The notes beneath the pieces are model-generated. The model had not been told where the DNA came from, did not search any database, and saw only the letters and a program-made list of their open reading frames with translations. Shown piece after piece: positions 34,468 to 42,994 of a stretch of DNA of 64,000 bases. The translations under genes were made by a program, and so were the position numbers. Positions within the stretch are counted from its first letter, which is position 1, and each line of letters opens with the position of its first letter. The DNA comes from Clostridia bacterium (GTDB lineage: Bacteria; Bacillota; Clostridia; Peptostreptococcales; Acidaminobacteraceae), in NCBI GenBank assembly GCA_018399635.1, contig JAGYOH010000012.1, positions 1-64,000 on the forward strand, in the 5' to 3' direction.

Positions 34468-35505
34468 TTAAAATATTGTATAGACTGCCTTGAAATCCTT
34501 GCCCAGGATTTCATAATGATAGCGACTCACGTCATCCCCCGAATCGATTTCAAAACGGACCTTGGGAAAGTTCTGATTGAAGTACCGGATGTTTTCCCGC
34601 TTGTTCCCCATGAGATTGGACCGGTCCCTGCTATTGACCCTGATCCTGATGCTTTCATCCTTGAAGGCCGCCAGATGCTCTTCGATGGACAGCCGGTACA
34701 TTCTGGATTCCACAAGACTCCGAAAGGCCGGATGAAAGGGCCCGGCGACGAGCTCGTCTCCACCGATCAGGAGCTCTGTGGGATGGAGCCCCACCCGGAT
34801 CACCTTGATGCCGGACTGATAAAAGAGCTGGAGAAGGTCTCCGGTGTACTCCACCGCGGTCTCCAGATCCAGGGGCTGGTACTCCCCCCTCTGGTAGAGC
34901 CGACAGAGTTCGGTATCCTTGAGGACCAGGGTCGGATAAATCCTGACATAATCCGGCTTCAGTCTCAGAATCTTCTGAGCGGTCTGGTAGGACTTCTGAT
35001 AGGTATCCCCGGGGAGACCCACCATCATCTGCAGGCCCAGTTTCATCTGACAGTATTTGATGAGATTCGAGGCGCGAATGACGTCCTCGATGGAGTGTCC
35101 CCGCTTGGAGGCCTTCAAGACCCCGTCATCCAGGGACTGCACACCCAGTTCCACGGTTTTCACCCCGAAGGATTTCAACATCAGCAGACGCTTTTCATCG
35201 ATGTAGTCGGGCCGGGTTGAAATCCGTATGCCCTGGACCCGGCCTTCATCAAGAAACTTCCTGGCCACCTCAAGGTATTCAATTTGCGTGGCCTGGGGTA
35301 TCCCGGTGAAATTTCCGCCAAAAAACGCAATCTCGATTTCGGCTTCATGGGAATCCAGGGTCTCGAGGTGTTCATTGATGATCCTCTGGATTTGGGCCTG
35401 ATCGACACCACTCTTGGCATTGGTAATGATCTTTTGATTGCAGAAGACACACTCATGGGGACATCCCATATGAGGGACAAAAATGGGTATGTTGAAATTC
35501 TTCAT
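34468..35505 (-). CDS. Radical SAM protein, Elp3-like family
   Basis: 345 residues. The [4Fe-4S]-binding CxxxCxxC is in HMGCPHECVFCNQ near residue 12-24; EIEIAFFGGNFTGIPQ and ELGVQSLDDGVLKASKRGH match the Elp3-type radical SAM core (KGCPHxCxFC and GVQS motifs), and a radical-SAM C-terminal extension domain follows. The family is conserved beside smc in Clostridia but its reaction is not established; no acetyltransferase (GNAT) domain follows, unlike true Elp3. Starts 1 base after the rnc stop, with weak ribosome binding site inside rnc. Confidence 0.85.
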   Translation of the reverse strand: MKNFNIPIFVPHMGCPHECVFCNQKIITNAKSGVDQAQIQRIINEHLETLDSHEAEIEIAFFGGNFTGIPQATQIEYLEVARKFLDEGRVQGIRISTRPDYIDEKRLLMLKSFGVKTVELGVQSLDDGVLKASKRGHSIEDVIRASNLIKYCQMKLGLQMMVGLPGDTYQKSYQTAQKILRLKPDYVRIYPTLVLKDTELCRLYQRGEYQPLDLETAVEYTGDLLQLFYQSGIKVIRVGLHPTELLIGGDELVAGPFHPAFRSLVESRMYRLSIEEHLAAFKDESIRIRVNSRDRSNLMGNKRENIRYFNQNFPKVRFEIDSGDDVSRYHYEILGKDFKAVYTIF

Positions 35506-35506
35506 C

Positions 35507-36190
35507 TTAAAATCTCGTTTCTATGGCATTTTTCGCGGCATTCTGCTCCGCTTCCTTTTTACTTTTTCCCTGACCGGTCCCCAGGGGCAGGTCGTCGGCA
35601 TAAACCTCGGTGACAAAGGTCTTGTTGTGGTCGGGCCCCTTTTCCTTGATCACCTCGTAGCGGATCACCACCTGTCCGCCCTCCTGCAGTTTTTCCTGCA
35701 GCGTGGTCTTATAATCCATCAACAGGGCGCCACAGGCCGCCTGCTGAATCTTGTCATCAAGGAGGTCCAGGATAATGGTCTTGATGGTCTCGATGTCCGA
35801 ATCCAGATAAATGGCCCCGAACAGAGACTCCAGGGCATCCGACAGGATGGACGGTCTGTTTTTGCCTCCGGTCAGCAGTTCTCCCTTGCCGAAACGCATG
35901 AACCGACCAAGAGTGATGCCGACAGCCACATCGTAGAGGGACTCCTCGCAGACGATGGCCGCCCGGGCCTTGGTGAGAAAACCCTCCGGTTGAGAAGGGT
36001 AGTTCTTGAACAGGGTTTCTGTGACGACAAAGCTAAGAATGGCGTCCCCGAAAAATTCCAGCCGTTCGTTGTCATCCCCCTTGTAGCCCTTGTTCTCGTT
36101 CTTGTAGGAACTGTGGGTCAGGGCCTCCTGAAGCAGTTTTTTATCCCGAAATTGATAACGGATTATAGCCTCTATATCGTCGCTTGCCAT
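35507..36190 (-). CDS. rnc: Ribonuclease III
   Basis: Double-stranded RNA endonuclease for rRNA, SRP RNA and mRNA processing. 227 residues: catalytic signature NERLEFFGDAILSFVV near 42, second acidic cluster in LSDALESLFGAIYLD near 115, then a C-terminal dsRBD (DYKTTLQEKLQ to GKSKKEAEQNAAKNAI). GGGAGG precedes ATG. It has its own promoter (36265-36293), separated from fabF by a terminator, and a GC-rich leader hairpin. Confidence 0.97.
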   Translation of the reverse strand: MASDDIEAIIRYQFRDKKLLQEALTHSSYKNENKGYKGDDNERLEFFGDAILSFVVTETLFKNYPSQPEGFLTKARAAIVCEESLYDVAVGITLGRFMRFGKGELLTGGKNRPSILSDALESLFGAIYLDSDIETIKTIILDLLDDKIQQAACGALLMDYKTTLQEKLQEGGQVVIRYEVIKEKGPDHNKTFVTEVYADDLPLGTGQGKSKKEAEQNAAKNAIETRF

Positions 36191-36218
36191 GGGAGCCTCC
36201 CTTTGAGATAGCCCTTGG

Positions 36219-36238
36219 GGCCGGACTGGTTTCCGGCC
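36219..36238 (-). other. GC-rich hairpin in the rnc leader
   Basis: Perfect 7-bp stem GGCCGGA/TCCGGCC (36219-36225 with 36232-36238) with a 6-base loop, in the untranslated leader between the rnc promoter and its ribosome binding site. No U-tract follows, so it is not an ordinary terminator. Confidence 0.6.
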
Positions 36239-36264
36239 TGACAGGGACTAGTGAATGATAACTC

Positions 36265-36293
36265 AGTTTATCAAAAAAGCCGGTCTTTCTCAA
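36265..36293 (-). promoter_or_regulatory. Promoter of rnc
   Basis: Minus strand TTGAGA (36288-36293), 17-base spacer, TAAACT (36265-36270), in the 148-base gap after the fabF terminator. Confidence 0.6.
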
Positions 36294-36311
36294 GGCGTTA
36301 TGGGGCAAATC

Positions 36312-36340
36312 AAAAAAAAAGCGGGGAAAACCCGCCTTTT
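36312..36340 (-). terminator. Intrinsic terminator of the fatty-acid operon (after fabF)
   Basis: Stem built on GCGGG/CCCGC extended by A-T and G-T pairs, 5-base loop, T9 tract in the minus-strand sense; the 5' arm begins within the fabF stop codon. Confidence 0.85.
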
Positions 36341-37574
36341 AATATTTTTTGAAAACCAGGGTGCCGTTGTGACCCCCGAAACCGAGGGAGTTGGACATGG
36401 CATAGGTCATGTTCCTGGCCTTGGCCACCCCCGGGGTGTAGTCCAGATCCAGACCCTCTGAAGGGGTCTTCAGGTTGATGGTGGGAGGAACGATCCCCTC
36501 CCTCAAGGCCATGATGCAGGCGATGGCCTCCACGCTGCCCGCCGCACCCAGGAGATGACCCGTCATGGATTTGGTGGAACTCACGGAAACCTCGCAGGCT
36601 TTTTCCTTCAACAGTCCCTTGATGGCCATGGTTTCATAGAGGTCGTTGAGGGGGGTTGACGTGCCGTGGGCGTTGATGTAGTCGATCTGTTCCGGTAAGA
36701 TCCCGGCATCTGCAATGGCCATGGCCATGGAACGCATGGCTCCTTCACCCTCCGGTGCCGGCGAGGTGATATGGTAGGCATCCCCTGTCAAGCCGTAGCC
36801 CACGATTTCCGCGTAGATCCGGGCCCCGCGTTTCAGGGCGTGATCATGGTCCTCGAGAATCAGCATGCCGGAGCCCTCCCCCATGATAAAGCCGTCCCGA
36901 TCCTTGTCAAAGGGCCTGGAGGCCCCGGCCGGGTCGTCATTGCGGGTGGACAGGGCCTTCATGGAACTGAAGCCGGCGATGGCCAGAGGGGTGATGGCGG
37001 CTTCAGAGCCGCCGGCGAACATCAGGTCGGCATCCCCTCTTGCTATGGTCTTGAAGGCATCCCCGATGGCATGGGTGGAGGAAGCGCAGGCCGTCACCAC
37101 GGTGGTATTGGGTCCCTTGGCACCTGTGGCGATGGCAATCTGTCCTGAGGCGATATTGACGATCATCATGGGAATGAAGAAGGGACTGACCCGGCCGGAA
37201 CCCTTTTCAACAAATTTTCTGGTTTCGTTCTCAAAGGTTTCGATGCCTCCGACGCCGGAACCGAAGATGACGCCGAACCGGTTCATATCCACTTGTTCGA
37301 TATCGATTCCCGAATCCGCCAGGGCCATTTTCGCCGTTGCCACGCCGTACTGGGTAAAGAGATCCATCCGCTTGATGTCCTTTTTATTCATGTATTCCTG
37401 GGGATCAAAGTCCTTTACCTCTGCGGCGATTTTGACCAGGGAATCCGAAGTATCGAAACGCGTGATTTCGGTGATGCCGTTTTTCCCCTGGACCAGGCCC
37501 TTCCAAAAATGTTCCAGGCCGTTGCCGATGGGGGAAATGACGCCGATTCCCGTCACAACTACTCGTCTTGTCAT
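36339..37574 (-). CDS. fabF: 3-oxoacyl-[ACP] synthase II
   Basis: Condensing enzyme of chain elongation. 411 residues: [14 protein letters not shown] start, catalytic Cys in [15 protein letters not shown], His in [14 protein letters not shown], Lys/His in [15 protein letters not shown], and the terminal [17 protein letters not shown] at 37574 has GAGGAGG 8 bases upstream; the frame runs seven codons further. Last gene of the fapR operon, closed by a terminator. Confidence 0.97.
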   Translation of the reverse strand: MTRRVVVTGIGVISPIGNGLEHFWKGLVQGKNGITEITRFDTSDSLVKIAAEVKDFDPQEYMNKKDIKRMDLFTQYGVATAKMALADSGIDIEQVDMNRFGVIFGSGVGGIETFENETRKFVEKGSGRVSPFFIPMMIVNIASGQIAIATGAKGPNTTVVTACASSTHAIGDAFKTIARGDADLMFAGGSEAAITPLAIAGFSSMKALSTRNDDPAGASRPFDKDRDGFIMGEGSGMLILEDHDHALKRGARIYAEIVGYGLTGDAYHITSPAPEGEGAMRSMAMAIADAGILPEQIDYINAHGTSTPLNDLYETMAIKGLLKEKACEVSVSSTKSMTGHLLGAAGSVEAIACIMALREGIVPPTINLKTPSEGLDLDYTPGVAKARNMTYAMSNSLGFGGHNGTLVFKKY

Positions 37575-37595
37575 AGGTGGATCCTCCTCAATCAA

Positions 37596-37832
37596 TTAAA
37601 GCCTGGCTTCAACGTATTTTGCAATATCTCCGATGTTTTCAAATTTTTCAGCATCTTCATCGGGAATTTCAATGTCGAACTCATCCTCCAGAGCCATGAT
37701 CACTTCCACGGCATCCAGGGAATCCGCCTCCAGATCCACCATCAGGGAAGTCTTTTCCGTGATGACGACATCCTCTTCCAAACCCAGTTGCTCAATGACG
37801 ATCGCCTTTGTTTTATCGAATACTTTTGACAT
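37596..37832 (-). CDS. acpP: Acyl carrier protein
   Basis: Carrier of acyl intermediates. 78 residues, acidic, with the phosphopantetheine attachment Ser in LEADSLDAVEVIMALEDEF. ATG at 37832 (MSKVFDKTKA) with GGTGA 6 bases upstream; an ATG four codons earlier is also open. Placed between fabG and fabF. Confidence 0.95.
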   Translation of the reverse strand: MSKVFDKTKAIVIEQLGLEEDVVITEKTSLMVDLEADSLDAVEVIMALEDEFDIEIPDEDAEKFENIGDIAKYVEARL

Positions 37833-37870
37833 CCTGTTCACCATTCCTTTTCATTTTTTTGTGGTTGCTG

Positions 37871-38617
37871 CTATTGCATCACCATGCCGCCGTCCACCAC
37901 GATGGTCTGACCCGTGATATAGTCGGCATACTGACTGGCCAAGAACAATACGGCCCCCGCCACATCCTCCGGCGTCCCGTAATCCCCCAGGGGGATGGCT
38001 CTGGTATACTCTTCCCTCACTTTTTCAGGAAGCTTTTCGGTCATTTCGGTCTTGATGAAGCCCGGTGCCACGGCATTGACCCGGATGTTTCTCGGGGCGA
38101 ATTCCTTGGCCAGGGATTTGGTCAGTCCGATGACCCCCGCCTTTGAAGCGGCATAATTGGCTTGATAGGCATTGCCCATCAGACCCACCACGGAAGTGAT
38201 GTTGATGATCTTTCCCTCCCGCTGTTTCATCATGATTTTGCCCAGGTGCTTGCTCACGAGAAAGGTCCCCTTGAGATTGATATCCATGACCCGGGTGAAA
38301 TCCTCATCACTCATGCGGACCACCGGGCCGTCCCGGGTGATTCCCGCATTGTTGACGAGGATGTCGATTCTGGGGTAGTCACCGTGCAGGGCCTCGACAA
38401 AGGCCTTGACCGAGGCTTCCTCTGAGACGTCGGCTCTGTAGATCCGGCATTGGACCCCGAGGGCCAGAATCTCTTCCTGGACCTGCCGGGCGCTCTCCTC
38501 CCGTGACGTGTAGTTGAAGGCGATATCGGCGCCCTTTCCCGCCAGGGCCAGGGCGATGGCTCTGCCGATCCCCCGGGAACCCCCGGTGACCACTGCTGTT
38601 TTTCCCTTAAGATTCAT
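37871..38617 (-). CDS. fabG: 3-oxoacyl-[ACP] reductase FabG
   Basis: NADPH-dependent reductase of the elongation cycle; short-chain dehydrogenase fold. 248 residues: nucleotide-binding VVTGGSRGIGRAIALAL near 10, LVNNAGITRDG, catalytic Ser in INITSVVGLMG, and YAASKAG (YxxxK). GGGAGG before ATG 38617; overlaps fabD by 11 bases. Confidence 0.96.
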   Translation of the reverse strand: MNLKGKTAVVTGGSRGIGRAIALALAGKGADIAFNYTSREESARQVQEEILALGVQCRIYRADVSEEASVKAFVEALHGDYPRIDILVNNAGITRDGPVVRMSDEDFTRVMDINLKGTFLVSKHLGKIMMKQREGKIINITSVVGLMGNAYQANYAASKAGVIGLTKSLAKEFAPRNIRVNAVAPGFIKTEMTEKLPEKVREEYTRAIPLGDYGTPEDVAGAVLFLASQYADYITGQTIVVDGGMVMQ

Positions 38618-39554
38618 GGGCACCTCCCAGTGATTCCATGGTTTTGTTCAGTGAGGCGATATCCTCCACATTGAGGATGGTCACCGCCTTGGAAATCCTT
38701 TTGACAAAGTTGGAAAGACTCCTCGAGGGACCCACTTCGATGAAGGTATCAAAGCCTTCATTGATGAGGTACTGGATGGAATCCTCCCAGAGCACCGGCC
38801 GGTAGACCTGCTGGATCAGTTTATCATAGGTATCCGAGGGATCCAGGTTGGGCACCGCCGCCACATTGTTGATCAGGGGAATCTGAAGGGGGCCGAGGGT
38901 CACCTCGTTTAGGACCTCCTTGAGTTTTTCCCCCGCTCCCCGAAGCATGCTGGTGTGAAAGGGGGCTGAAACCTTCAGGGGCACGGCCTTTTTAGCCCCG
39001 AGGGTCCTGGCCACGGCCATCCCTTTTTCCACCGCCGCGACTTCCCCGGCGATGACCAGCTGTCCAGGACAATTGTAATTCACCGGTTCCACGATACCCA
39101 GGTCGCCGGCCAGGCGGCAGGCTTCTTCCACCAGATGATTCTCAAGACCCAGGATGGCGGCCATCATGCCCCGTCCCTTGGGGACCTCGTTCTGCATGAG
39201 CTGGCCCCGCCTGGTGACCAGGGTGAGGGCCTCCTCGAAGGCAAGCGCCCCTCCCAGGACAAGCCCTGAATATTCTCCAAGACTGAGCCCTGCCAGGGCG
39301 TCGGGTCTGACTCCCTTTGCCACAAGCACCCGGGCGATGGCGTAACTGACGGTGAGAATGGCCGGCTGGGTGATTTCAGTCAGGCTGAGGTCCTCCGGCG
39401 TCCCTTTGAAACAGACCTCGGCCATATCATAGCCCAGGACCTCGGAGGCGCGGTCAAAGACGGCCCTGGCCCCTGGACAGGCCTCATAAATCTCTTGTCC
39501 CATGCCAGGGTACTGGGACCCCTGGCCGGGAAATATGAATGCGATTTTTCCCAT
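38607..39554 (-). CDS. fabD: Malonyl-CoA:ACP transacylase
   Basis: Loads malonyl groups on ACP. 315 residues: IFPGQGSQYPGMGQE at the N-terminus, nucleophile Ser in ALAGLSLGEYSGLVL near 90, catalytic His in VSAPFHTSMLRGA, and the NNVAAVP segment. AAGGAG before ATG. Lies 9 bases after fabH. Confidence 0.97.
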   Translation of the reverse strand: MGKIAFIFPGQGSQYPGMGQEIYEACPGARAVFDRASEVLGYDMAEVCFKGTPEDLSLTEITQPAILTVSYAIARVLVAKGVRPDALAGLSLGEYSGLVLGGALAFEEALTLVTRRGQLMQNEVPKGRGMMAAILGLENHLVEEACRLAGDLGIVEPVNYNCPGQLVIAGEVAAVEKGMAVARTLGAKKAVPLKVSAPFHTSMLRGAGEKLKEVLNEVTLGPLQIPLINNVAAVPNLDPSDTYDKLIQQVYRPVLWEDSIQYLINEGFDTFIEVGPSRSLSNFVKRISKAVTILNVEDIASLNKTMESLGGAHES

Positions 39555-39563
39555 ATTATCTCC

Positions 39564-40550
39564 TTACCACTTGATCAGTGCGGCACCCCAGGTGAGACCT
39601 CCACCGAAGCCCACCAGGACCACATGATCGCCTTTTTTGATTTCTCCCGCCCTGACCGCCTCGTCCAGGGCGACAGGAATGGAGGCCGCCGACATGTTGC
39701 CGTACCGGTTGAGATTCACCTTGACCCGGCTCATGGGGAGCTTGATCCGTTTGGCCGCCGCCTCGATGATCCGGGTATTGGCCTGATGGGGGACCAGATA
39801 ATCCACGTCCTCAAGTTCGAGACCGGCCTTTTCAATCACCCTCGCGGAGCTCTCCCCCATGATTCTGACGGCGAATTTGAAGACCTCTCCACCTCCCATC
39901 TTGATGAAGTGGCGGCGGTTCCTGACGGATTCCTCCGAGGCGGGCTCCAGGGAGCCCCCCGCCGGCTGATAGAGGTACTTGCCGCCCTCTCCCTTGGAAC
40001 CGAGATCCGTTGAAAGGATGCCAAAGCCCTCTTCGACTTCACCCATCACCACGGCCCCGGCGCCGTCACCAAAGAGAACGCAGGTGCTTCGATCGGTAAA
40101 GTCGACGATTTTCGACATGATCTCTCCCCCGATGACCAGGACCTTCTTGTAGTGCCCCGTGGCGATGAACTGCTGGGCCGTGGTCACGCCGTAGAGAAAC
40201 CCCGAGCAGGCCGCCTCCAGATCAAAGGCCGCGGCATTCCTGGCCCCCAGACGGTCCTGGAGGATACAGGCGGTGGCGGGGAAGACCATGTCCGGAGTGA
40301 TGGTGGCGACAATGATCAGATCCAGCTCCTCGGGAGAGGTTCCGGCCATTTCCATGGCCTTCAGCGAGGCTTCATAGGCCAGGTCCGAGGTGGTGGTTTT
40401 TTCATCGGCGATGCGTCTCTCCTCGATGCCGGTTCTAGACAGGATCCATTCATGGGAGGTTTCAACGATTTTTTCCAAATCGTAATTGGTCATGATTCTC
40501 TCAGGCAGGGCGCTCCCCGTGCCGATAATACCGACGCTTTTAAGCTTCAT
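39564..40550 (-). CDS. fabH: 3-oxoacyl-[ACP] synthase III
   Basis: Starts fatty-acid chains by condensing acyl-CoA with malonyl-ACP. 328 residues: GTGSALPERIMTN, catalytic Cys in DLEAACSGFLYG, His in VPHQANTRIIEAAAKR, and Asn in NRYGNMSAASIPVAL. ATG at 40550 has GAGGAG about 11 bases upstream; a GTG at 40562 is also open. It overlaps plsX by about 11 bases. Confidence 0.96.
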   Translation of the reverse strand: MKLKSVGIIGTGSALPERIMTNYDLEKIVETSHEWILSRTGIEERRIADEKTTTSDLAYEASLKAMEMAGTSPEELDLIIVATITPDMVFPATACILQDRLGARNAAAFDLEAACSGFLYGVTTAQQFIATGHYKKVLVIGGEIMSKIVDFTDRSTCVLFGDGAGAVVMGEVEEGFGILSTDLGSKGEGGKYLYQPAGGSLEPASEESVRNRRHFIKMGGGEVFKFAVRIMGESSARVIEKAGLELEDVDYLVPHQANTRIIEAAAKRIKLPMSRVKVNLNRYGNMSAASIPVALDEAVRAGEIKKGDHVVLVGFGGGLTWGAALIKW

Positions 40551-41550
40551 CTGCGGCTTCACTCCTCTTCTTCACATAGGCTTCGATGGCCTCGATCACA
40601 CCGGAATCCAGATATTTCTGCGCATAGACCAGGGCGTTCATGATGGCCTTCTGATTCGAGGAACCGTGGGCTTTGACCACGGCCCCCTTGAGGCCCAGCA
40701 GGGGCGCCCCCCCGTATTCGGTATAGTCCATGGTTTTTTTGAAGTCCCCCAGCCCGCCCCTGACCAGCAGGGCGGCCAGCCTGGTGGCCGGATTTTTCAT
40801 GAACATGGTCTTCAGATGATCCGTGATGGATTTGGCCACCCCCTCCGTAACCTTGAGGATCACGTTGCCCGTGAAGCCGTCGGCCAGGGCGATGTCCGCC
40901 ACTCCGAGGGGAATATCCCTCCCCTCGATGTTGCCGATGAAATTGACGTCGGAGGCTTCGAGGAGCTCGTAGGTTTCGACGAGCAGGGGGGTTCCCTTGT
41001 TCTTTTCGACACCGATGTTCACCAGCCCCACCTTGGGATCGCGGATCCCCAGGACCCGCTGGGCGTAAAGGCTGCTCATCATGGCAAATTCCAGATAATT
41101 TCTGGGCTTGACTTCGGCATTGGCCCCGGCATCGGTGAGAATCCCCATTTTTCCCGTCATGGGGTAGACGGTGGCGAGACTCGGCCGGTCAATGCCCCTG
41201 ATTCTTCCCAGGCGCAGAAGACCTCCGGCCAGAAGAGCACCGGTGTTGCCGGCCGAAATGAAGGCGTCGATCTCCTTCTTCTTCAGAAGGTCGAATCCCA
41301 CCACCATGGAGGAATCCCTCTTGGACTTGATGGCCTGGACGGGCTTGTCCTCATTCTCGATCACCTGGCTGGTATAGGTGCATTTGATGCGGGGGTTTCC
41401 CGCCCCGTATTCTTTAAGAATTCCGTCAATGGTCCTCCTGTCTCCGATGAGCATGATCTCGGCGGAAACCTTGTCCAGGGCGCTCAAGGCCCCTTGGATC
41501 ATTTCCCTGGGGCCCTTGTCTCCCCCCATGACATCTAGTGCTATAATCAT
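40540..41550 (-). CDS. plsX: Phosphate acyltransferase PlsX
   Basis: Interconverts acyl-ACP and acyl-phosphate for phospholipid synthesis. 336 residues: ALDVMGGDKGPREMIQGA start, SAGNTGALLAGGLL, GANAEVKPRNYLEFA and GFTGNVILKVTEGVAKS are intact. AGGAGG precedes ATG, 14 bases after fapR. Acyl-phosphate is also the product of FakA, whose gene is at 49113-50738. Confidence 0.97.
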   Translation of the reverse strand: MIIALDVMGGDKGPREMIQGALSALDKVSAEIMLIGDRRTIDGILKEYGAGNPRIKCTYTSQVIENEDKPVQAIKSKRDSSMVVGFDLLKKKEIDAFISAGNTGALLAGGLLRLGRIRGIDRPSLATVYPMTGKMGILTDAGANAEVKPRNYLEFAMMSSLYAQRVLGIRDPKVGLVNIGVEKNKGTPLLVETYELLEASDVNFIGNIEGRDIPLGVADIALADGFTGNVILKVTEGVAKSITDHLKTMFMKNPATRLAALLVRGGLGDFKKTMDYTEYGGAPLLGLKGAVVKAHGSSNQKAIMNALVYAQKYLDSGVIEAIEAYVKKRSEAADEA

Positions 41551-41564
41551 GTTTCGTCCTCCTC

Positions 41565-42116
41565 TTAAAGGGTCTTCATGATGAACTTCGAGCGGAACAC
41601 CGGCTGATCCTTCACGGTGATGAAGACGTGGACAAAATAGTCACTGCCCCGAATCATGGTCACCTTGGCCTTGGCCTTCAATTGATCCCCGGATTTCACC
41701 GGTACGGCGTATTTGAGATTGGCGACCCCGGTGATGGCCACCTCGGCGTCAATCACAGCCAGGGCAAGTGACTCTGCCATGGCGAATATGTAGTGTCCCT
41801 TGACGATCCTGGTTCTCTCGAAGGCCATGCCCTCGTCGGTCTGCAAGAGGGAAATCCCCTGCCGGTTGAGCTCCAGATCGATGAGTTCCCCCACGATTTC
41901 GTATTGCTTGAGGGTTCGGACCTTGTCGTAATTGATTCTGGCCACATCCTTGATCCGGCTTCTCAGTTCCGGAATGCCCAGGGCCATCCGGTCCAGACGG
42001 ATCGTCTGAATGCTGACTCCCAGGGTTTCACTCAGGGCCTCATCCGTGACAAAGGGATCCGCTTCGATGAGGTCAACGAATTTCTTGTGTCGTTCTTCCT
42101 TGGGAAGCCTGCTCAT
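41565..42116 (-). CDS. fapR: Fatty acid and phospholipid biosynthesis regulator FapR
   Basis: Malonyl-CoA-responsive repressor of fatty-acid genes. 183 residues: N-terminal winged helix (VTDEALSETLGVSIQTIRLDR, in part), linker helix, and a C-terminal hot-dog-fold effector domain (RIVKGHYIFAMAESLALAVID-like core). It heads the fapR-plsX-fabH-fabD-fabG-acpP-fabF operon. The promoter overlaps an exact-looking FapR operator, so it should repress itself until malonyl-CoA accumulates. AAAGGAGTG before ATG. Confidence 0.96.
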   Translation of the reverse strand: MSRLPKEERHKKFVDLIEADPFVTDEALSETLGVSIQTIRLDRMALGIPELRSRIKDVARINYDKVRTLKQYEIVGELIDLELNRQGISLLQTDEGMAFERTRIVKGHYIFAMAESLALAVIDAEVAITGVANLKYAVPVKSGDQLKAKAKVTMIRGSDYFVHVFITVKDQPVFRSKFIMKTL

Positions 42117-42141
42117 GGAATCACTCCTTTAGTACTTTATT

Positions 42142-42158
42142 TTAGTACCTGCTACTAA
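42142..42158. promoter_or_regulatory. FapR operator
   Basis: TTAGTACCTGCTACTAA: perfect TTAGTA/TACTAA inverted repeat with a 5-base centre, matching the known FapR box. It begins at the last base of the -10 element and covers the expected transcription start. An extra half-site TTAGTAC lies at 42129-42135. Confidence 0.85.
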
Positions 42159-42186
42159 TTATATGACAAAAAAAAGCAATGTGCAA
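42158..42186 (-). promoter_or_regulatory. Promoter of the fapR-plsX-fab operon
   Basis: Minus strand TTGCAC (42181-42186), 17-base spacer, perfect TATAAT (42158-42163). Located directly after the rpmF terminator. Confidence 0.85.
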
Positions 42187-42197
42187 GACTTCTTCAT

Positions 42198-42226
42198 AAA
42201 AAAACCCCGGCTATGAGGAGCCGGGG
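42198..42226 (-). terminator. Intrinsic terminator after rpmF
   Basis: Perfect 7-bp GC stem GCCCCGG-type (GCCGGGG with CCCCGGC), 8-base loop, T7 in the minus-strand sense. It separates the DUF177-rpmF unit from the fapR promoter. Confidence 0.9.
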
Positions 42227-42234
42227 CTTTAGAA

Positions 42235-42414
42235 TCAGTCGACTTTTACGATTTCTTCCCCTTTGTAATATCCACAGGATGGACAAACTCTATGAGGCAC
42301 CATCGGTTCGTTACAGTTCGGGCATACACTGAGATTAGGAGCTGTCATCTTGATATTTGAAGCTCTTCTTTTGTCTCTTCTAGCCTTTGAAGTTTTTCTC
42401 TTAGGTACTGCCAT
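42235..42414 (-). CDS. rpmF: 50S ribosomal protein L32
   Basis: 59-residue zinc-ribbon ribosomal protein, short but certain: begins MAVPKRKTSKARRDKRR, then CPNC (Cys31, Cys34) and CPSCG (Cys44, Cys47), all four zinc ligands present, ending GEEIVKVD. AAGGAGGTG precedes ATG. It is 19 bases after the DUF177 gene, its usual partner, and is followed by a strong terminator. Confidence 0.96.
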   Translation of the reverse strand: MAVPKRKTSKARRDKRRASNIKMTAPNLSVCPNCNEPMVPHRVCPSCGYYKGEEIVKVD

Positions 42415-42433
42415 GGATCACACCTCCTTAAAA

Positions 42434-42928
42434 TTAACTGAAAAAGTCATCGAGAATCTCAAAACGCGGATCGACAAGATCCTCTTCACAATGACAGGTT
42501 TCGTGGTTTTTGTTGATGCCGCATACCGGACAGATTCCCTGGCAATCTTCACGACAGAGGACCTTGCGAGGCAGATTCAAGGTGATCTCCTCGAGGAGAA
42601 AATCATCCAGTTCAAGAATCGATCCTTTGAGAATGATACAATCTTCGGCATCGGACTCCGAATCACGAAGACACTTATCCACCCTCACGTCCAGAACATA
42701 AGTCGCCGGTTCCAGACAGCGGGCACAGGCATAGATGAATTCCCCTTCGATTCTCATCACCAGATAAGCTTCAGAGCCTCTCAGGACCACTTGACCATGG
42801 GCGTGGATCTCTTTGGCTTCCAGGATACCTAAGGCTGCTAAGGACTCATCGACATCCAGGGTGATCTGGGACCTAACGGGCAACTCAGGGATTTCCCCTT
42901 GAAGCAGTTTTTTGATGTTAATTCCCAT
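42434..42928 (-). CDS. yceD: DUF177 (YceD) family protein
   Basis: 164 residues, conserved next to rpmF in nearly all bacteria; homologues take part in 23S rRNA or ribosome-assembly related steps, but the activity is not settled. Cys-rich motifs are visible: YACARCLEP near 75, and a C-terminal cluster CREDCQGICPVCG followed by CHCEED, likely binding metal. GAGGTG before ATG. Driven by a consensus promoter at 42956-42984. Confidence 0.88.
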   Translation of the reverse strand: MGINIKKLLQGEIPELPVRSQITLDVDESLAALGILEAKEIHAHGQVVLRGSEAYLVMRIEGEFIYACARCLEPATYVLDVRVDKCLRDSESDAEDCIILKGSILELDDFLLEEITLNLPRKVLCREDCQGICPVCGINKNHETCHCEEDLVDPRFEILDDFFS

Positions 42929-42955
42929 ACCAACACCTCGAATTACAACATTATT

Positions 42956-42984
42956 ATTATATAGACAGAGTTTTCTTTTGTCAA
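42956..42984 (-). promoter_or_regulatory. Consensus promoter of yceD-rpmF
   Basis: Minus strand TTGACA (42979-42984), exactly 17 bases, TATAAT (42956-42961): a perfect housekeeping promoter, about 28 bases before the start codon. Confidence 0.9.
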
Positions 42985-42994
42985 GAACTTAAAA

